Both the position numbers and the translations under genes were made by a program. From positions 3,100,001 through 3,164,000 of the forward strand of contig NZ_CP029608.1 of assembly GCF_003352185.1 (NCBI RefSeq): a stretch of 64,000 nucleotides of DNA, given 5' to 3'. Origin of the DNA: Pseudomonas kribbensis (lineage in GTDB: Bacteria > Pseudomonadota > Gammaproteobacteria > Pseudomonadales > Pseudomonadaceae). The notes beneath the pieces are model-generated. The model saw only the letters and a program-made list of their open reading frames with translations, did not search any database and was not told the origin of the DNA. Of this stretch, positions 36,651-45,437 are shown piece by piece (position 1 is the first letter of the stretch; each line of letters begins with the position of its first letter).

Positions 36651-39074
36651 TCAAGAGGTTCGTTCGGGCTCCCCAATGCTTTTTAGAAGGGCGTTGTATT
36701 GGGCGGAGTCAGAATTGTATATCTTGTCTAGGACATAGTTTGCCACTCTGGCTATTTCAGGAATTTCCACTGGCTTGAATCCTCTGTCGGGTATGGCTTC
36801 AAGGTGCGAGAACTCATTGTTTAAACGATTTATAAGCGCTACCGCCGTGTCTTCCTCCTCTCCAAAGAATTTTCTAATCCGCTCAAAGGCATCGTTTTTG
36901 TCGTCGTGATAGGGGTATTTGAAGCACAGAAATGCTTCAAGAAATTTTCTCAGGTTGTTGCCGAAGCCGAAAAAAGGTTCATGATTTAAGTTTGCGGCAT
37001 CTTGGTTTTTGCACTTGTAGATCTGATGGAAGAGGTAGTGAAATTCAGTGATGTAATCTCTTAAGTAGGCTGGCATCAATAAAATGTTGCTGGCTGAGCC
37101 ATTGCGCTCAATTAGAAAGCTCTCGCTATCTTCAACGCTCTTTGTTTTGCCATCTCCTGTGGGAATCTTTTTCTTTGGAATTGAAAGGCGCTTGAGGTAT
37201 TTTAAAAAATCTAAGTTGTGTGTAGAGATGAAAAGTTGGTTGTAGCGATATTTGTTTGATCCGTCATCGTTTTTAAGAGGTTTCGTAATTAAGCTTTCGA
37301 TTAGACTGAACATGAAGAAAATGTGGTTATTGTCCAGGCTTGAAATTGGGTCGTCTATATAGATTATTAACTCTTTTCCTTTGTTTTCAGCCTCGTCTAA
37401 TTTTGCTATGAAATAGCAAAATGCAATTAAGCTGCATTCTCCCTCGCTTAGGTTGTACGCGGAGGTTCCGTTTCTGGTTATTTCGAATTTTACGGTTTTC
37501 TGATCTGATCCATCTTTAGCCTCAAGCTTGATTCCATCATGTCCAAAAAAGTGATTGAGCAAGGAGTTTACTTGTTCGGCGCCTTTGCGCTCATCTTTCT
37601 GCGTGGCTCGTAAGCTTGAGATTTTTGCTACGGCCTCACGAATTTCACTCTCCGCACTTTCATAAATTGTACTTGCTGTATCAAGGCTGGTTTTCAGATT
37701 TTCGATTCTTGCAAGCTCAGACTCATATTTAATTGATTGGAATAATGTGTGAACATCGGTTAGTCGAAGCGCCTCCCTAGCAGAAGCTTTGTCTTTCTCA
37801 AGTGTTTTGGTTTTAGTGTTATTTTGCGAAATTAAAGTATTTATTGCGTTGACGTAACCTTGCACGTCTTCTTCGTTGTAACTAGGAGGCGCTAAGGCGA
37901 CGGTTTGGAAAAGATTATTTTTGCGGCTCTCCAAAGCCTGTTTCAGTGCGTCGACATCCTTTCTGTAGATTGTTAACGCATCAGAAAGAGCCTTGCTATT
38001 TGTGTGGAATGCCGGACGCTCATCTGTATAAAACTGGTCGCTTGTAAATTTATTGAGGTTGGCAACTAAATTGATCTCGCTATTCACAGTAAGGATTGCA
38101 GAATCAAGAGCAGTCTCAAGATCGCCAGACTCTTTGCTGAAGTGGGAATCCAGCGTTTGCCAAAGTTCGTGGGGCAAATTCTGTCGGCAAAAGGCACAAT
38201 CTTCTCGTTTTTGACGATGAAGATTAATACCTTGTTTGACCCAGTTTTGTAGAATGCTGTCGTTAAGTAACTCTTGAATTGGCTTTGTTGGGGTGATTTT
38301 TTTTGATAGAAGTTGTTCGGATGTTTCGCGTAGAGAGTTTAGGTTTAATTTGATGCTTAATGTTTCGTTTATGTCGGGTAGAGCTTCTTGTTTTAGTAGA
38401 TTTAGTTTTGTGGTTTGCTCCTCGGTCGTAAGTGGGGAGAAATCTGGTTTTTTTACAGTGTTAATATCCCTTTTGATGCTGTCGATATTGTAGGTTGAAA
38501 GTCCGTATTCGCGATTTTTTTTGATTTTATTGTTTGCGTGTGACCTTAGCTTTTCCTCCAATGAATCGGAGACGGCCTTGTGGTTGCCTTTGATACGATC
38601 CCTTTCTAGTTTTTTAGCTTCTAGTTCGAAACGGAGGCCGGATTTTCCTTCAGTACTGCCGAGTTTTGTTTCTATGGCTTCTATCGCGTCATCAATTTCT
38701 TTGTTTTTTTCTCCGACAATGGCGAAGGTTTTTATTTCTCCTCCAATTTGGTTGACAAGAAAGCTCAGATTATCAGTTACAAAGTCGCGATTGTAGACTC
38801 TCACGTCATAGTTGTGAGTAAGCAATGATGAGGGTGCGACATTTCCATTGTCACCGCGAATGGTGAAGGATACGTCAGTGTAGCTAGAGGGCGTTTTACG
38901 TAATTCTAAAGCGCGAAACAAACGCGAGAGTGTGGTTTTTCCGGAATAATTACGTCCGTATAAAATATTCAGGCGTTTTAAGTCCTGAACGTTTCTTCCG
39001 CTATCCCGGACGGATTTTTTCCAATCTAAATCGCTAAAGCTTCCAAAGCGTTCTATATCTATCTGATGTATCAC
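36651..39074 (-). CDS. RloC/PrrC-like anticodon nuclease with ABC ATPase and zinc-hook coiled coil
   Basis: An 807-residue AAA_13-type protein. Walker A is YGRNYSGKTT (39-48); the ABC signature YNLSEGE (540-546), Walker B YIDDPISSLD (Asp574-Asp575) and the switch histidine His619 (STHNLDF) lie in the C-terminal half. Between them are long charged coiled-coil segments with a CAFC pair at 293-296, placed like the zinc hook of RloC. Past the ATPase, Arg709-x3-Glu713 (LRKFLEAF) and His757 (NEFSH) match the Arg/Glu/His triad of PrrC and RloC tRNA anticodon nucleases. Length fits RloC (about 800); PrrC is half as long. I chose GTG 39074: GGAGG stands eight bases upstream. Known relatives cleave tRNA after phage infection or DNA damage. 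The gene is AT-rich and has no hsd genes beside it. Confidence 0.72.
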   Translation of the reverse strand: MIHQIDIERFGSFSDLDWKKSVRDSGRNVQDLKRLNILYGRNYSGKTTLSRLFRALELRKTPSSYTDVSFTIRGDNGNVAPSSLLTHNYDVRVYNRDFVTDNLSFLVNQIGGEIKTFAIVGEKNKEIDDAIEAIETKLGSTEGKSGLRFELEAKKLERDRIKGNHKAVSDSLEEKLRSHANNKIKKNREYGLSTYNIDSIKRDINTVKKPDFSPLTTEEQTTKLNLLKQEALPDINETLSIKLNLNSLRETSEQLLSKKITPTKPIQELLNDSILQNWVKQGINLHRQKREDCAFCRQNLPHELWQTLDSHFSKESGDLETALDSAILTVNSEINLVANLNKFTSDQFYTDERPAFHTNSKALSDALTIYRKDVDALKQALESRKNNLFQTVALAPPSYNEEDVQGYVNAINTLISQNNTKTKTLEKDKASAREALRLTDVHTLFQSIKYESELARIENLKTSLDTASTIYESAESEIREAVAKISSLRATQKDERKGAEQVNSLLNHFFGHDGIKLEAKDGSDQKTVKFEITRNGTSAYNLSEGECSLIAFCYFIAKLDEAENKGKELIIYIDDPISSLDNNHIFFMFSLIESLITKPLKNDDGSNKYRYNQLFISTHNLDFLKYLKRLSIPKKKIPTGDGKTKSVEDSESFLIERNGSASNILLMPAYLRDYITEFHYLFHQIYKCKNQDAANLNHEPFFGFGNNLRKFLEAFLCFKYPYHDDKNDAFERIRKFFGEEEDTAVALINRLNNEFSHLEAIPDRGFKPVEIPEIARVANYVLDKIYNSDSAQYNALLKSIGEPERTS

Positions 39075-39154
39075 TAGCCTTTCCTCCCTATTTACTTTTC
39101 TAAGGGTAGTCGAGAAATACAAACTCGACAGTTAAGGAGTGAGAAAAAATTCGC

Positions 39155-39182
39155 AGAAAAAAGGGGACAGAAAAAAGGGGAC
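39155..39182. repeat. Tandem 14-base repeat with GGGGAC core
   Basis: AGAAAAAAGGGGAC occurs twice head to tail (39155-39168 and 39169-39182), followed by TGATTTGTTT. The AAAAGGGGACAGATTT type of sequence is common around REP-associated or IS200-like mobile sequences. It lies 60 bases before the Imm50-type gene; a related inverted copy follows that gene at 39681-39716. Confidence 0.65.
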
Positions 39183-39241
39183 TGATTTGTTTCTCATATC
39201 TATTCTAAAATCCGTCAACGATTTCATTTGAGAGGCAAGCC

Positions 39242-39661
39242 ATGGATGCCGCAGAAGAGCTGATACAGGGAGCAGGGCGTATGATTGGCAACATTGGTTT
39301 CTGGCCATCGTTTCACGATGCGGAAGTCATTTCATTTTCGGTGTCACGGCCACTTCACCATGCCAACTCAGGCACCGTCGCAAAGCTCCGCATTTACTAT
39401 CGTGAACATGAAGTGGTGAGGGCGGGTACAGCGGTCTTTGAATACTGTTTCCGCAAAAGCTTACTGATCGAACTGATATTCGACGGTCTCCAGGACTCGT
39501 CGCTGAAGGACTTCAACCAACAGAACGTACTCGATTCAATTAAATTCAAACGCTTACAGGATTCATCAATCGTTGCAGAACTGCTTTCGATCTGGGGGGT
39601 TGGCGGAGTCATTCGCTGTAACACTGTCGCAATTGGCGAATTTACGAACCTTTTAGATTGA
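39242..39661 (+). CDS. Imm50-type immunity protein (orphan)
   Basis: A 139-residue soluble protein. GFWPSFHDAEVISFSVSR (about 18-35) is the W-P-S-F-H-D-A-E-V core of the Imm50 family, which is usually found next to polymorphic toxins. The rest is beta-rich (KLRIYYREHEVV, VFEYCFRKSLLIELIF). No toxin gene is adjacent: the neighbours on both sides point the other way. It is the only plus-strand gene of the island and is bracketed by GGGACAG repeats, suggesting it travelled as a separate cassette. GAGAG precedes the ATG. Confidence 0.72.
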   Translation: MDAAEELIQGAGRMIGNIGFWPSFHDAEVISFSVSRPLHHANSGTVAKLRIYYREHEVVRAGTAVFEYCFRKSLLIELIFDGLQDSSLKDFNQQNVLDSIKFKRLQDSSIVAELLSIWGVGGVIRCNTVAIGEFTNLLD

Positions 39662-39680
39662 TGATCATGCGTCTAAAAAA

Positions 39681-39716
39681 GGGACAGATTTTTTTTCGGG
39701 AAAATACATCTGTCCC
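39681..39716. repeat. Inverted repeat GGGACAGAT / ATCTGTCCC after the Imm50-type gene
   Basis: GGGACAGAT (39681-39689) and ATCTGTCCC (39708-39716) are perfect 9-bp inverted arms around an AT-rich 18-base centre with eight consecutive T. It could act as a terminator between the two convergent genes, and it shares the GGGACAG core with the repeat left of the Imm50-type gene. Confidence 0.7.
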
Positions 39717-39727
39717 ATACTCTTTCT

Positions 39728-42700
39728 TTAAGGAGCAGTGAAAATTTTCAAATCTACATCCAGTTCATCTGCAGTGCTCAACCAATCCTCTATAAGCTGA
39801 TACGCCTGAATGCTTGCAGGCTGACAGGTGAGTGGATTTTCCATACTTTTAATGTAGTGTTTAGCGGAAAAAGAGTTGCCAGCCAAGATCCAAATCTCTT
39901 TTTTACATCGCATTGATGTTCTGCGCTTGCAGATAAGTTCCCATACATTTTTGGAGAGAGAGTCGTCTGTTGGAGGAGTGTGGTTAATTTTTCCGTTGGC
40001 CAATCTGAATCTCGTGTCCAGTGGATATTCCGCAGTATTAGATGGCCAAGCTTGGTGCCACGTTGAAAAATTTCCTGGCTTGATTTTTTTATTGCTTGAA
40101 ACAAGCATATGGATGTTTTTTATAGCTTGGCTGCCGACCTCGGCTATTGCGCCCGCTGAGGATTTTGGCCTCCGAGCATCCCCGCATTTGACATGTACAA
40201 AACAAAGTTTCTCTGGTGAAGACAAAATGAAATCACCCGGTTCAACCCCCATGTCAGTGCAAAGCACGAGATCACAACCAGGAATGTACTGAGCGAAAGG
40301 CCCTAGTTCTCCGAGTGGGGTCGCTGGGTCTCCGTAGCCTTTTAATTTGTCAATAAGATGAAAAATTGAATCAGGGTCAAAACTATCTTTAGTGGTGCGG
40401 TAATATTTATGATCGTTAACGTGGCCTTTTTCTTTGAGGTTGCTATTTAGCATTTCAACAAGAGGAAATAATGAGTTTCCTGAAAAGCTATCTTGAGCGG
40501 CAATTCCCATCTCATAAGGAAGTGCCAGCTTATAGAACGCTCCACCTAAATAAGTCGTGCCATCTTCATACAATATTTTTAGTCGATCTCCGCGATTTAA
40601 ATACTCAACTATCCACTGCTGATCTTCTTTTTTGTTGGATATGCCGCAAAGTTTTACCTCAAAGCAGGAGGTGTCATCCCGAAACACAAGGGCTAATGCT
40701 ATTGTTTCGCCGTGCGCATCAAAAATTATTCCTTCATCGTAGTCTATGTAGAGAAAATCAGCGTGAATTTCGCCTTGCCCGATCAATGTGGGCCCATCTA
40801 GTTCAGTAAAGTCCAGTAGTACCGAAAGAATATTTGCATCGGGTTTATCAGCTATCGGTTGAGCATAAGATTTAATAAGTCGTCCAGCATTTCCGCCTGC
40901 CTCGATACACTCACTGATCGCGTCGATCCACTGCGAAATATCGTACAGTGTGAAATTGGACTCTTTCTGATCTACGATCCTCCCGGACCTCGCGCCAATA
41001 TAGAAACTACTATCTTTCTTTCCATCCAGTCCAATATTGTCGACTTTTACCATTGTCAGAGCGTATCGAGAGTTGCTCTGACTACTGCGGCTACCGTCAA
41101 GGTCTTGTCCTTTTAATGCCACAGTTTCTGGACGACGGACGGCCTGTCCAATAGCTCGGGCATGAGTTTCTTTTATCTGACGAATCTTTGTTTTAGCTGC
41201 TAATGCCGTAAGCTTGTCAATATGAATGGCATTGCGGAGGCGATATTTTTCTTGATTGTAATAGCGTCCGCCTCCGCTATCAAAAATCGCTACGCCGGAA
41301 TCAATTTCCTTCACGATTATCACATGAAGTTTTGGCTCAAAAAAAAGTTTGTTTGAGAAAAATTTCGAACTGTTGAATTCTACGTAAATCATTACTTTTA
41401 GGTCGAGTACACCTTCATAGCTCTTTACCAGAGCTCCTGCGCCATGTAGTTCCCAATACAACCTATCCATTAATAATGGCAGAGAGAAATCCTCTTCCTT
41501 TTGTACAAAGCATACCGACGCATTAGGGATTTTGAGGTCATCCTCCGGGCTCAGGTAATTTAAGTCGACCCGCTCTTTGAATTTCCCATCAAAATAGCTG
41601 TATTTAGGGAAGCTTTCGAGGAAGGACTCAATCAAGTAAGTCGTGCTTAGTGAGCTTACAAACTCTGAGGCTCCTCCGCTGGCAAGATAATAGTCAAATT
41701 TTAGATAGCCTTCCCACATTCCCTCATTTGCGCCGCGACTGAGGTCCAATACAAGTGGTTGCGCTTCTTCGTAGTTTCGAACTATACGACCGACGGCCTG
41801 TACTAGCTCACGACCACTCCCTAATTCGTAAGTTAAAACTAGCAACTTGGCTTCAGGAATGTCAATGCCTTCATCTAACTTGTGTTGATGTATGATAATT
41901 CTGAGATTTTCTATCTTCAGTGCTGGACCAACCCTCTTGAATTTATTCTGCGCATCATCGATTTCCAATCGCTCATGCACGCTCGCGGTTGTGTATAGCG
42001 GAGACAGTAGTTCGTGAAATTTTTGTATGTCATCAATGTTCTTGCATTTAATAATGCATTTTAACCGATCATTAGTGTCAAGATATTTTTTGATTCTTTC
42101 GAGCAGGCTAGGTTCGTCTGTAATTTGTTCATAGAAGGGCTCTGTGATAACGTCAGCAGCTACAGCATCCTTGAATGTAAATACATAAAAGTGTTCGGTG
42201 CTTACATTTAGTTCGAATAAATCGTTACGGTATGGCGTGGCCGTAATTACTACTTTCATGGCAGAGGACTGACGTATTATTTCTCGCCAAACAGGGGATG
42301 GCTCAGAGTGCCCCTCATCCACGATGATCAAGTCAAAGTCTTTTTGAACTTGGTCAAGGTCATCATCGCCAAGCATTGTCAATTTTTGAAAGCTAGTTAT
42401 GTAAATGCCTTCACCTTGTTCAAAATTAGAATCTCGGTAGGTCTTTTTTAGTTCGAAGTCTGCATCTTTAATCGTGATTCGAAAGAATTTTTTTGATATT
42501 TCTTTAAATAATTGGTCTTTAACAGCTTTTCGGTGACATATCACAAGTATTTTTGAGGCACTGGACAGATGCGATATGAGCGAGATAACCCCAGTCTTTC
42601 CAGCACCTGTCGGCAGATTGATCAGAAAAGCTCTATCTGATTCGTTCTCATCAGCGTACGCGACGAAACTGCGGACTGCCTCCAGTTGGCAACTCCTCAA

Positions 42701-42739
42701 GCGTTCTTTTGCAGAGTCCAAATATTCCAGAATATCCAC
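39728..42739 (-). CDS. SF2 DEAD/DEAH-type helicase with C-terminal PD-(D/E)xK-like nuclease segment
   Basis: A 1003-residue protein. The first 340 residues are a superfamily 2 motor: Walker A LPTGAGKT (42-49), DEGH (141-144), TATPYR (166-171) and the arginine-finger motif QAVGRIVR near 320. A middle part of about 450 residues has no motif I know. Near the C-terminus, GVEPGDFIL (Glu833, Asp836) followed by FVHVKCG (His849, Lys851) has the order and spacing of a PD-(D/E)xK site, as in restriction-type helicase nucleases. The start is GTG with GGAAG upstream. The gene is AT-rich and sits in the island with the RloC-like gene, so anti-phage or anti-plasmid action is the natural guess. It matches no named system that I can identify with certainty. 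Confidence 0.7.
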   Translation of the reverse strand: MDILEYLDSAKERLRSCQLEAVRSFVAYADENESDRAFLINLPTGAGKTGVISLISHLSSASKILVICHRKAVKDQLFKEISKKFFRITIKDADFELKKTYRDSNFEQGEGIYITSFQKLTMLGDDDLDQVQKDFDLIIVDEGHSEPSPVWREIIRQSSAMKVVITATPYRNDLFELNVSTEHFYVFTFKDAVAADVITEPFYEQITDEPSLLERIKKYLDTNDRLKCIIKCKNIDDIQKFHELLSPLYTTASVHERLEIDDAQNKFKRVGPALKIENLRIIIHQHKLDEGIDIPEAKLLVLTYELGSGRELVQAVGRIVRNYEEAQPLVLDLSRGANEGMWEGYLKFDYYLASGGASEFVSSLSTTYLIESFLESFPKYSYFDGKFKERVDLNYLSPEDDLKIPNASVCFVQKEEDFSLPLLMDRLYWELHGAGALVKSYEGVLDLKVMIYVEFNSSKFFSNKLFFEPKLHVIIVKEIDSGVAIFDSGGGRYYNQEKYRLRNAIHIDKLTALAAKTKIRQIKETHARAIGQAVRRPETVALKGQDLDGSRSSQSNSRYALTMVKVDNIGLDGKKDSSFYIGARSGRIVDQKESNFTLYDISQWIDAISECIEAGGNAGRLIKSYAQPIADKPDANILSVLLDFTELDGPTLIGQGEIHADFLYIDYDEGIIFDAHGETIALALVFRDDTSCFEVKLCGISNKKEDQQWIVEYLNRGDRLKILYEDGTTYLGGAFYKLALPYEMGIAAQDSFSGNSLFPLVEMLNSNLKEKGHVNDHKYYRTTKDSFDPDSIFHLIDKLKGYGDPATPLGELGPFAQYIPGCDLVLCTDMGVEPGDFILSSPEKLCFVHVKCGDARRPKSSAGAIAEVGSQAIKNIHMLVSSNKKIKPGNFSTWHQAWPSNTAEYPLDTRFRLANGKINHTPPTDDSLSKNVWELICKRRTSMRCKKEIWILAGNSFSAKHYIKSMENPLTCQPASIQAYQLIEDWLSTADELDVDLKIFTAP

Positions 42740-43054
42740 AACAGTCTTCCATGCGATTAAGGTGTTCTCATGTCAACTTGTTAGACATGCGCCATGGTCA
42801 GCAAGAGTAGCAGAGTGCCATGAATTGGTATTAGCAACCGAATCCATAAGGTGTTCTTGAGCGGGGAGATGCCCCTTCAGTGCGCCAGTGGCTGAAGGGC
42901 GCATCGGGTTCGACAACGATTGCCGCTTAGTCCGCTATTGAACTGCTGCCGACGTTAGATTTTGAGTATGTCGGATTGATGGTAGCCGGTCGCTTTTGGC
43001 CAAAGCCGGACCTTCGCGGATGCAGGTTATGGCCGACTTCAGCAACAACGTATC
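42740..43054. other. Intergenic stretch at the right edge of the AT-rich island
   Basis: No gene is seen in these 315 bases. The left part is the promoter side of the helicase gene. CCCTTCAG (42873-42880) and CTGAAGGG (42892-42899) form an 8-bp inverted repeat. From about 42850 the composition returns to the GC-rich background, so the island border probably lies near 42780-42870. No clear flanking direct repeat or integrase was found. Confidence 0.5.
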
Positions 43055-43822
43055 CTACGCTTTAACCCACCGCCCCCGACTCCACGCACTCAACGAATCC
43101 ACCCCAAGCACCAACCCCAACATCGCCAAAATCACCGTCCCCGCCTGCGCCTCCTGAAACAGACTCAAGCTCACATACAACATCTGCCCCAGCCCCCCAG
43201 CCCCAACAAATCCCAGCACACTCGCCATCCGGATATTGTTCTCCCACCGATACAAACAGTACGCCAGCAACTGCGGCGCCAGGTTCGGCAGGGTCCCGTA
43301 ACAGAACGCCACAACCGGATTCCCCCCTTGCAACCGAATCGCTTCCGCCGGTTCCGGCGGTGTGTTTTCCAGTGCCTCAGCAAACAGCCGCCCAAGTACA
43401 CCGGTGGTGTGCAGGGCCAGAGCCAAGGTGCCGGCGTTAGGCCCAAGGCCAGCTGCAAACACCATCAACGCAGCCCATACCAATTCAGGAATCGCGCGCA
43501 GGCCGTTGAGCAGCAGGCGGGCGGCGCTCTGAAAAAACCAGCCAAAGCGCCCAGCGGCGGGGAGTGCCAACAGCAGTCCCAGGAGGGCGGCGAGGAGGGT
43601 GCCGAGGGCGGACATGGCGAGGGTTTCCATGGCGCCGTGGAGGATGGCGTTGAGGTAACCGGCGCTGAAGTCGGGGCTCAGGAAGCGGCCGACATACGAG
43701 CCCATTTGTTTCAGGCTGGTGGCGCTGCCGAGTTCTTCGAGGTCGAGGCCCAGGTAGGCGAACGAGGCGATGACGGCGAAGGCGATGGCGAGGATCAGCG
43801 CCGTGTTGATCAGGCGCTTCAT
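43055..43822 (-). CDS. phnE: PhnE-type ABC transporter permease (second permease)
   Basis: A 255-residue inner-membrane permease with about six helices. The binding-protein-dependent transport signature is in PNLAPQLLAYCLYRWENNIRMA followed by [11 protein letters not shown], as in Phn[11 protein letters not shown] begins at ATG 43822, which overlaps the stop of the first permease by four bases; longer in-frame starts read into that gene. It is the last gene of a four-gene operon (binding protein, ATPase, permease, permease). Substrate: phosphonate-like oxyanion by family; see the binding protein for the selenate possibility. Confidence 0.88.
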   Translation of the reverse strand: MKRLINTALILAIAFAVIASFAYLGLDLEELGSATSLKQMGSYVGRFLSPDFSAGYLNAILHGAMETLAMSALGTLLAALLGLLLALPAAGRFGWFFQSAARLLLNGLRAIPELVWAALMVFAAGLGPNAGTLALALHTTGVLGRLFAEALENTPPEPAEAIRLQGGNPVVAFCYGTLPNLAPQLLAYCLYRWENNIRMASVLGFVGAGGLGQMLYVSLSLFQEAQAGTVILAMLGLVLGVDSLSAWSRGRWVKA

Positions 43823-44646
43823 GTCAGTCTCCAGCGCAGCAGGCGGCTGAGTTGGTCGGCGCCGAGTACCAGCAGGAGGAAGGTCAGCAGCATGCTGGCG
43901 ACTTCGCCGCCGGCGAACATGCGGATCGACAGGTCGATCTGTTGGCCGAGGCCGCCGGCGCCGACGAAGCCCATCACCACCGAGGCGCGGATCGCGCATT
44001 CCCAGCGGTAGACGGTGTAGGAGAGCAGTTCCGCCGCGACGTTGGGCAGCACGCCATAGGCGAAACTGGCCAGGCGTCCGCTGCCGGCCTGGAGCAAGGC
44101 GTGGGCCGGGCGTTGGTCGGTGGATTCGAAGATTTCCGCGTAGACCTTGCCGAGCATGCCGCTGTAGGTGATGGCGATCGCCAGCACGCCCGCCGCCGGG
44201 CCGAGGCCGACGGCGCGCACGAACAGCAGCGCCCAGACGATTTCCGGCACGCTGCGCAGGAAGATCAGCAACCCGCGCACGGGCCAGCGCAGCAGTCGGC
44301 CCAACAGGCTCGGTCGGCCGCCGTGGGATGCAGCGGACAGTGACAAGGCGCGGCTGGCGAGCAGGCTGGCCGGCACCGCCAATATCAGTGCCAACGCCAT
44401 GCCGGCCGTGGCGATGGCCAGGGTTTGCAGGGTGGCCTTGAGCAGCAGTTGCAGAAAGTCCCGGTCATGGGCGGGCGGCCAGAAGGTCGAGACGAAGCGG
44501 CCCATTTCGCTCTGGCTGTCGGCATGCAGCAACACGCCGAGGTCGAGTTCGCTGAGCTGAATGCCCGGCCACAGCAGGGCAATCGCCAGCAGTGTCAGCA
44601 ACAGGCGTGGCAGGGCTGCGGGGTCGCGGGTGTCGGTGCTCAGCAT
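43819..44646 (-). CDS. phnE: PhnE-type ABC transporter permease (first permease)
   Basis: A 275-residue permease, homologous to the next gene. An N-terminal helix ([12 protein letters not shown]) and a periplasmic segment of about 50 residues precede the core helices; the EAA-type loop is [23 protein letters not shown] with [11 protein letters not shown]. It starts at ATG 44646, seven bases inside the ATPase gene. The two permeases probably form a heterodimer. Confidence 0.88.
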   Translation of the reverse strand: MLSTDTRDPAALPRLLLTLLAIALLWPGIQLSELDLGVLLHADSQSEMGRFVSTFWPPAHDRDFLQLLLKATLQTLAIATAGMALALILAVPASLLASRALSLSAASHGGRPSLLGRLLRWPVRGLLIFLRSVPEIVWALLFVRAVGLGPAAGVLAIAITYSGMLGKVYAEIFESTDQRPAHALLQAGSGRLASFAYGVLPNVAAELLSYTVYRWECAIRASVVMGFVGAGGLGQQIDLSIRMFAGGEVASMLLTFLLLVLGADQLSRLLRWRLT

Positions 44647-45437
44647 CGTGGAATCTGCACAATCAGCGGCGTCAGGGCCGGCGCCGGGGATTGCAGTTGT
44701 TCGTTGGCGTACAGGCTGTCGAGCATGTCGTGGCTGACTTGATCGGACGGGCAATCGAACAGGATCTGCCCCTCGCGCAAACCGATGATGCGCGGGAAGT
44801 GCGCCAGCGCCAGGTCCACCGCATGCAGGCTCGCCACCAGTGTGACGTTGTGTTCTTGGGCATGGCGCGACAGCACCGTCAGGGTATGCCCGGCGAGGAC
44901 CGGGTCCATGGCGGACACTGGTTCGTCCGCCAGCAATACCTCCGGCGCCTGATACAGCACGCGAGCGATGCCGACCCGCTGCAATTGGCCGCCGGAGAGT
45001 TGCTGGCACTGACTGAAGAGTTTGTCCGCCAGATCCAGCCGCGCCAACGCCGCGCGGGCGCCGGGGATGTCCAGTGGATGCAGCAGATTGACGAGGCTTT
45101 TGCCCAGGCTCCATTGCCCGAGTTTGCCGGCCAGCACCGCCGTCACCACCCGTTGCCGGGGCGGCAGGGGCGGTGCCTGATGCACCAGGCCGATTTTTGC
45201 GCGCAGGTGTTGGCGTTGGCGGGCGGACAAGTGCCAGGCCCGTTGGCCCAGCACGTCGATGTCGCCGCTGCTCGGCCGTATGGCGGTGGCCAGCAGGTTG
45301 AGCAGGCTCGATTTACCGGCGCCGGACGGGCCGATGATCGCCACCTGCTCGCCGCTGTTGATCTGCAAACCCACACCACGCAGGGCTTCGACGCCGTTGG
45401 CGTGGTGCAGAAAGACTTGCTTGAGGCTCAGGGTCAT
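44640..45437 (-). CDS. phnC: PhnC-type ABC transporter ATP-binding protein
   Basis: A 265-residue ABC ATPase. Walker A is GPSGAGKSS (36-44), the signature [10 protein letters not shown], Walker [14 protein letters not shown], and the switch His is in ASLHAVDLA. It powers import through the two PhnE-type permeases. Its start overlaps the stop of the binding protein and its stop overlaps the first permease, so all four genes are coupled. Confidence 0.9.
   Translation of the reverse strand: MTLSLKQVFLHHANGVEALRGVGLQINSGEQVAIIGPSGAGKSSLLNLLATAIRPSSGDIDVLGQRAWHLSARQRQHLRAKIGLVHQAPPLPPRQRVVTAVLAGKLGQWSLGKSLVNLLHPLDIPGARAALARLDLADKLFSQCQQLSGGQLQRVGIARVLYQAPEVLLADEPVSAMDPVLAGHTLTVLSRHAQEHNVTLVASLHAVDLALAHFPRIIGLREGQILFDCPSDQVSHDMLDSLYANEQLQSPAPALTPLIVQIPRC

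Noticed and set aside
36466..36654. N-terminal extension of the DUF7079-like gene to TTG 36654
   Set aside because: Passes through a strong hairpin and low-complexity sequence with no family similarity; the shorter form fits the domain length.
36651..39074. Reading the ABC-ATPase gene as a plain SMC/RecN-type repair ATPase
   Set aside because: AAA_13-type Walker motifs, CxxC position and the C-terminal Arg/Glu/His pattern fit RloC/PrrC better, though not proven.
39155..39716. Repeats around the Imm50 gene as an intact insertion sequence
   Set aside because: No transposase is encoded between them; they are at most remnants or a non-autonomous cassette.
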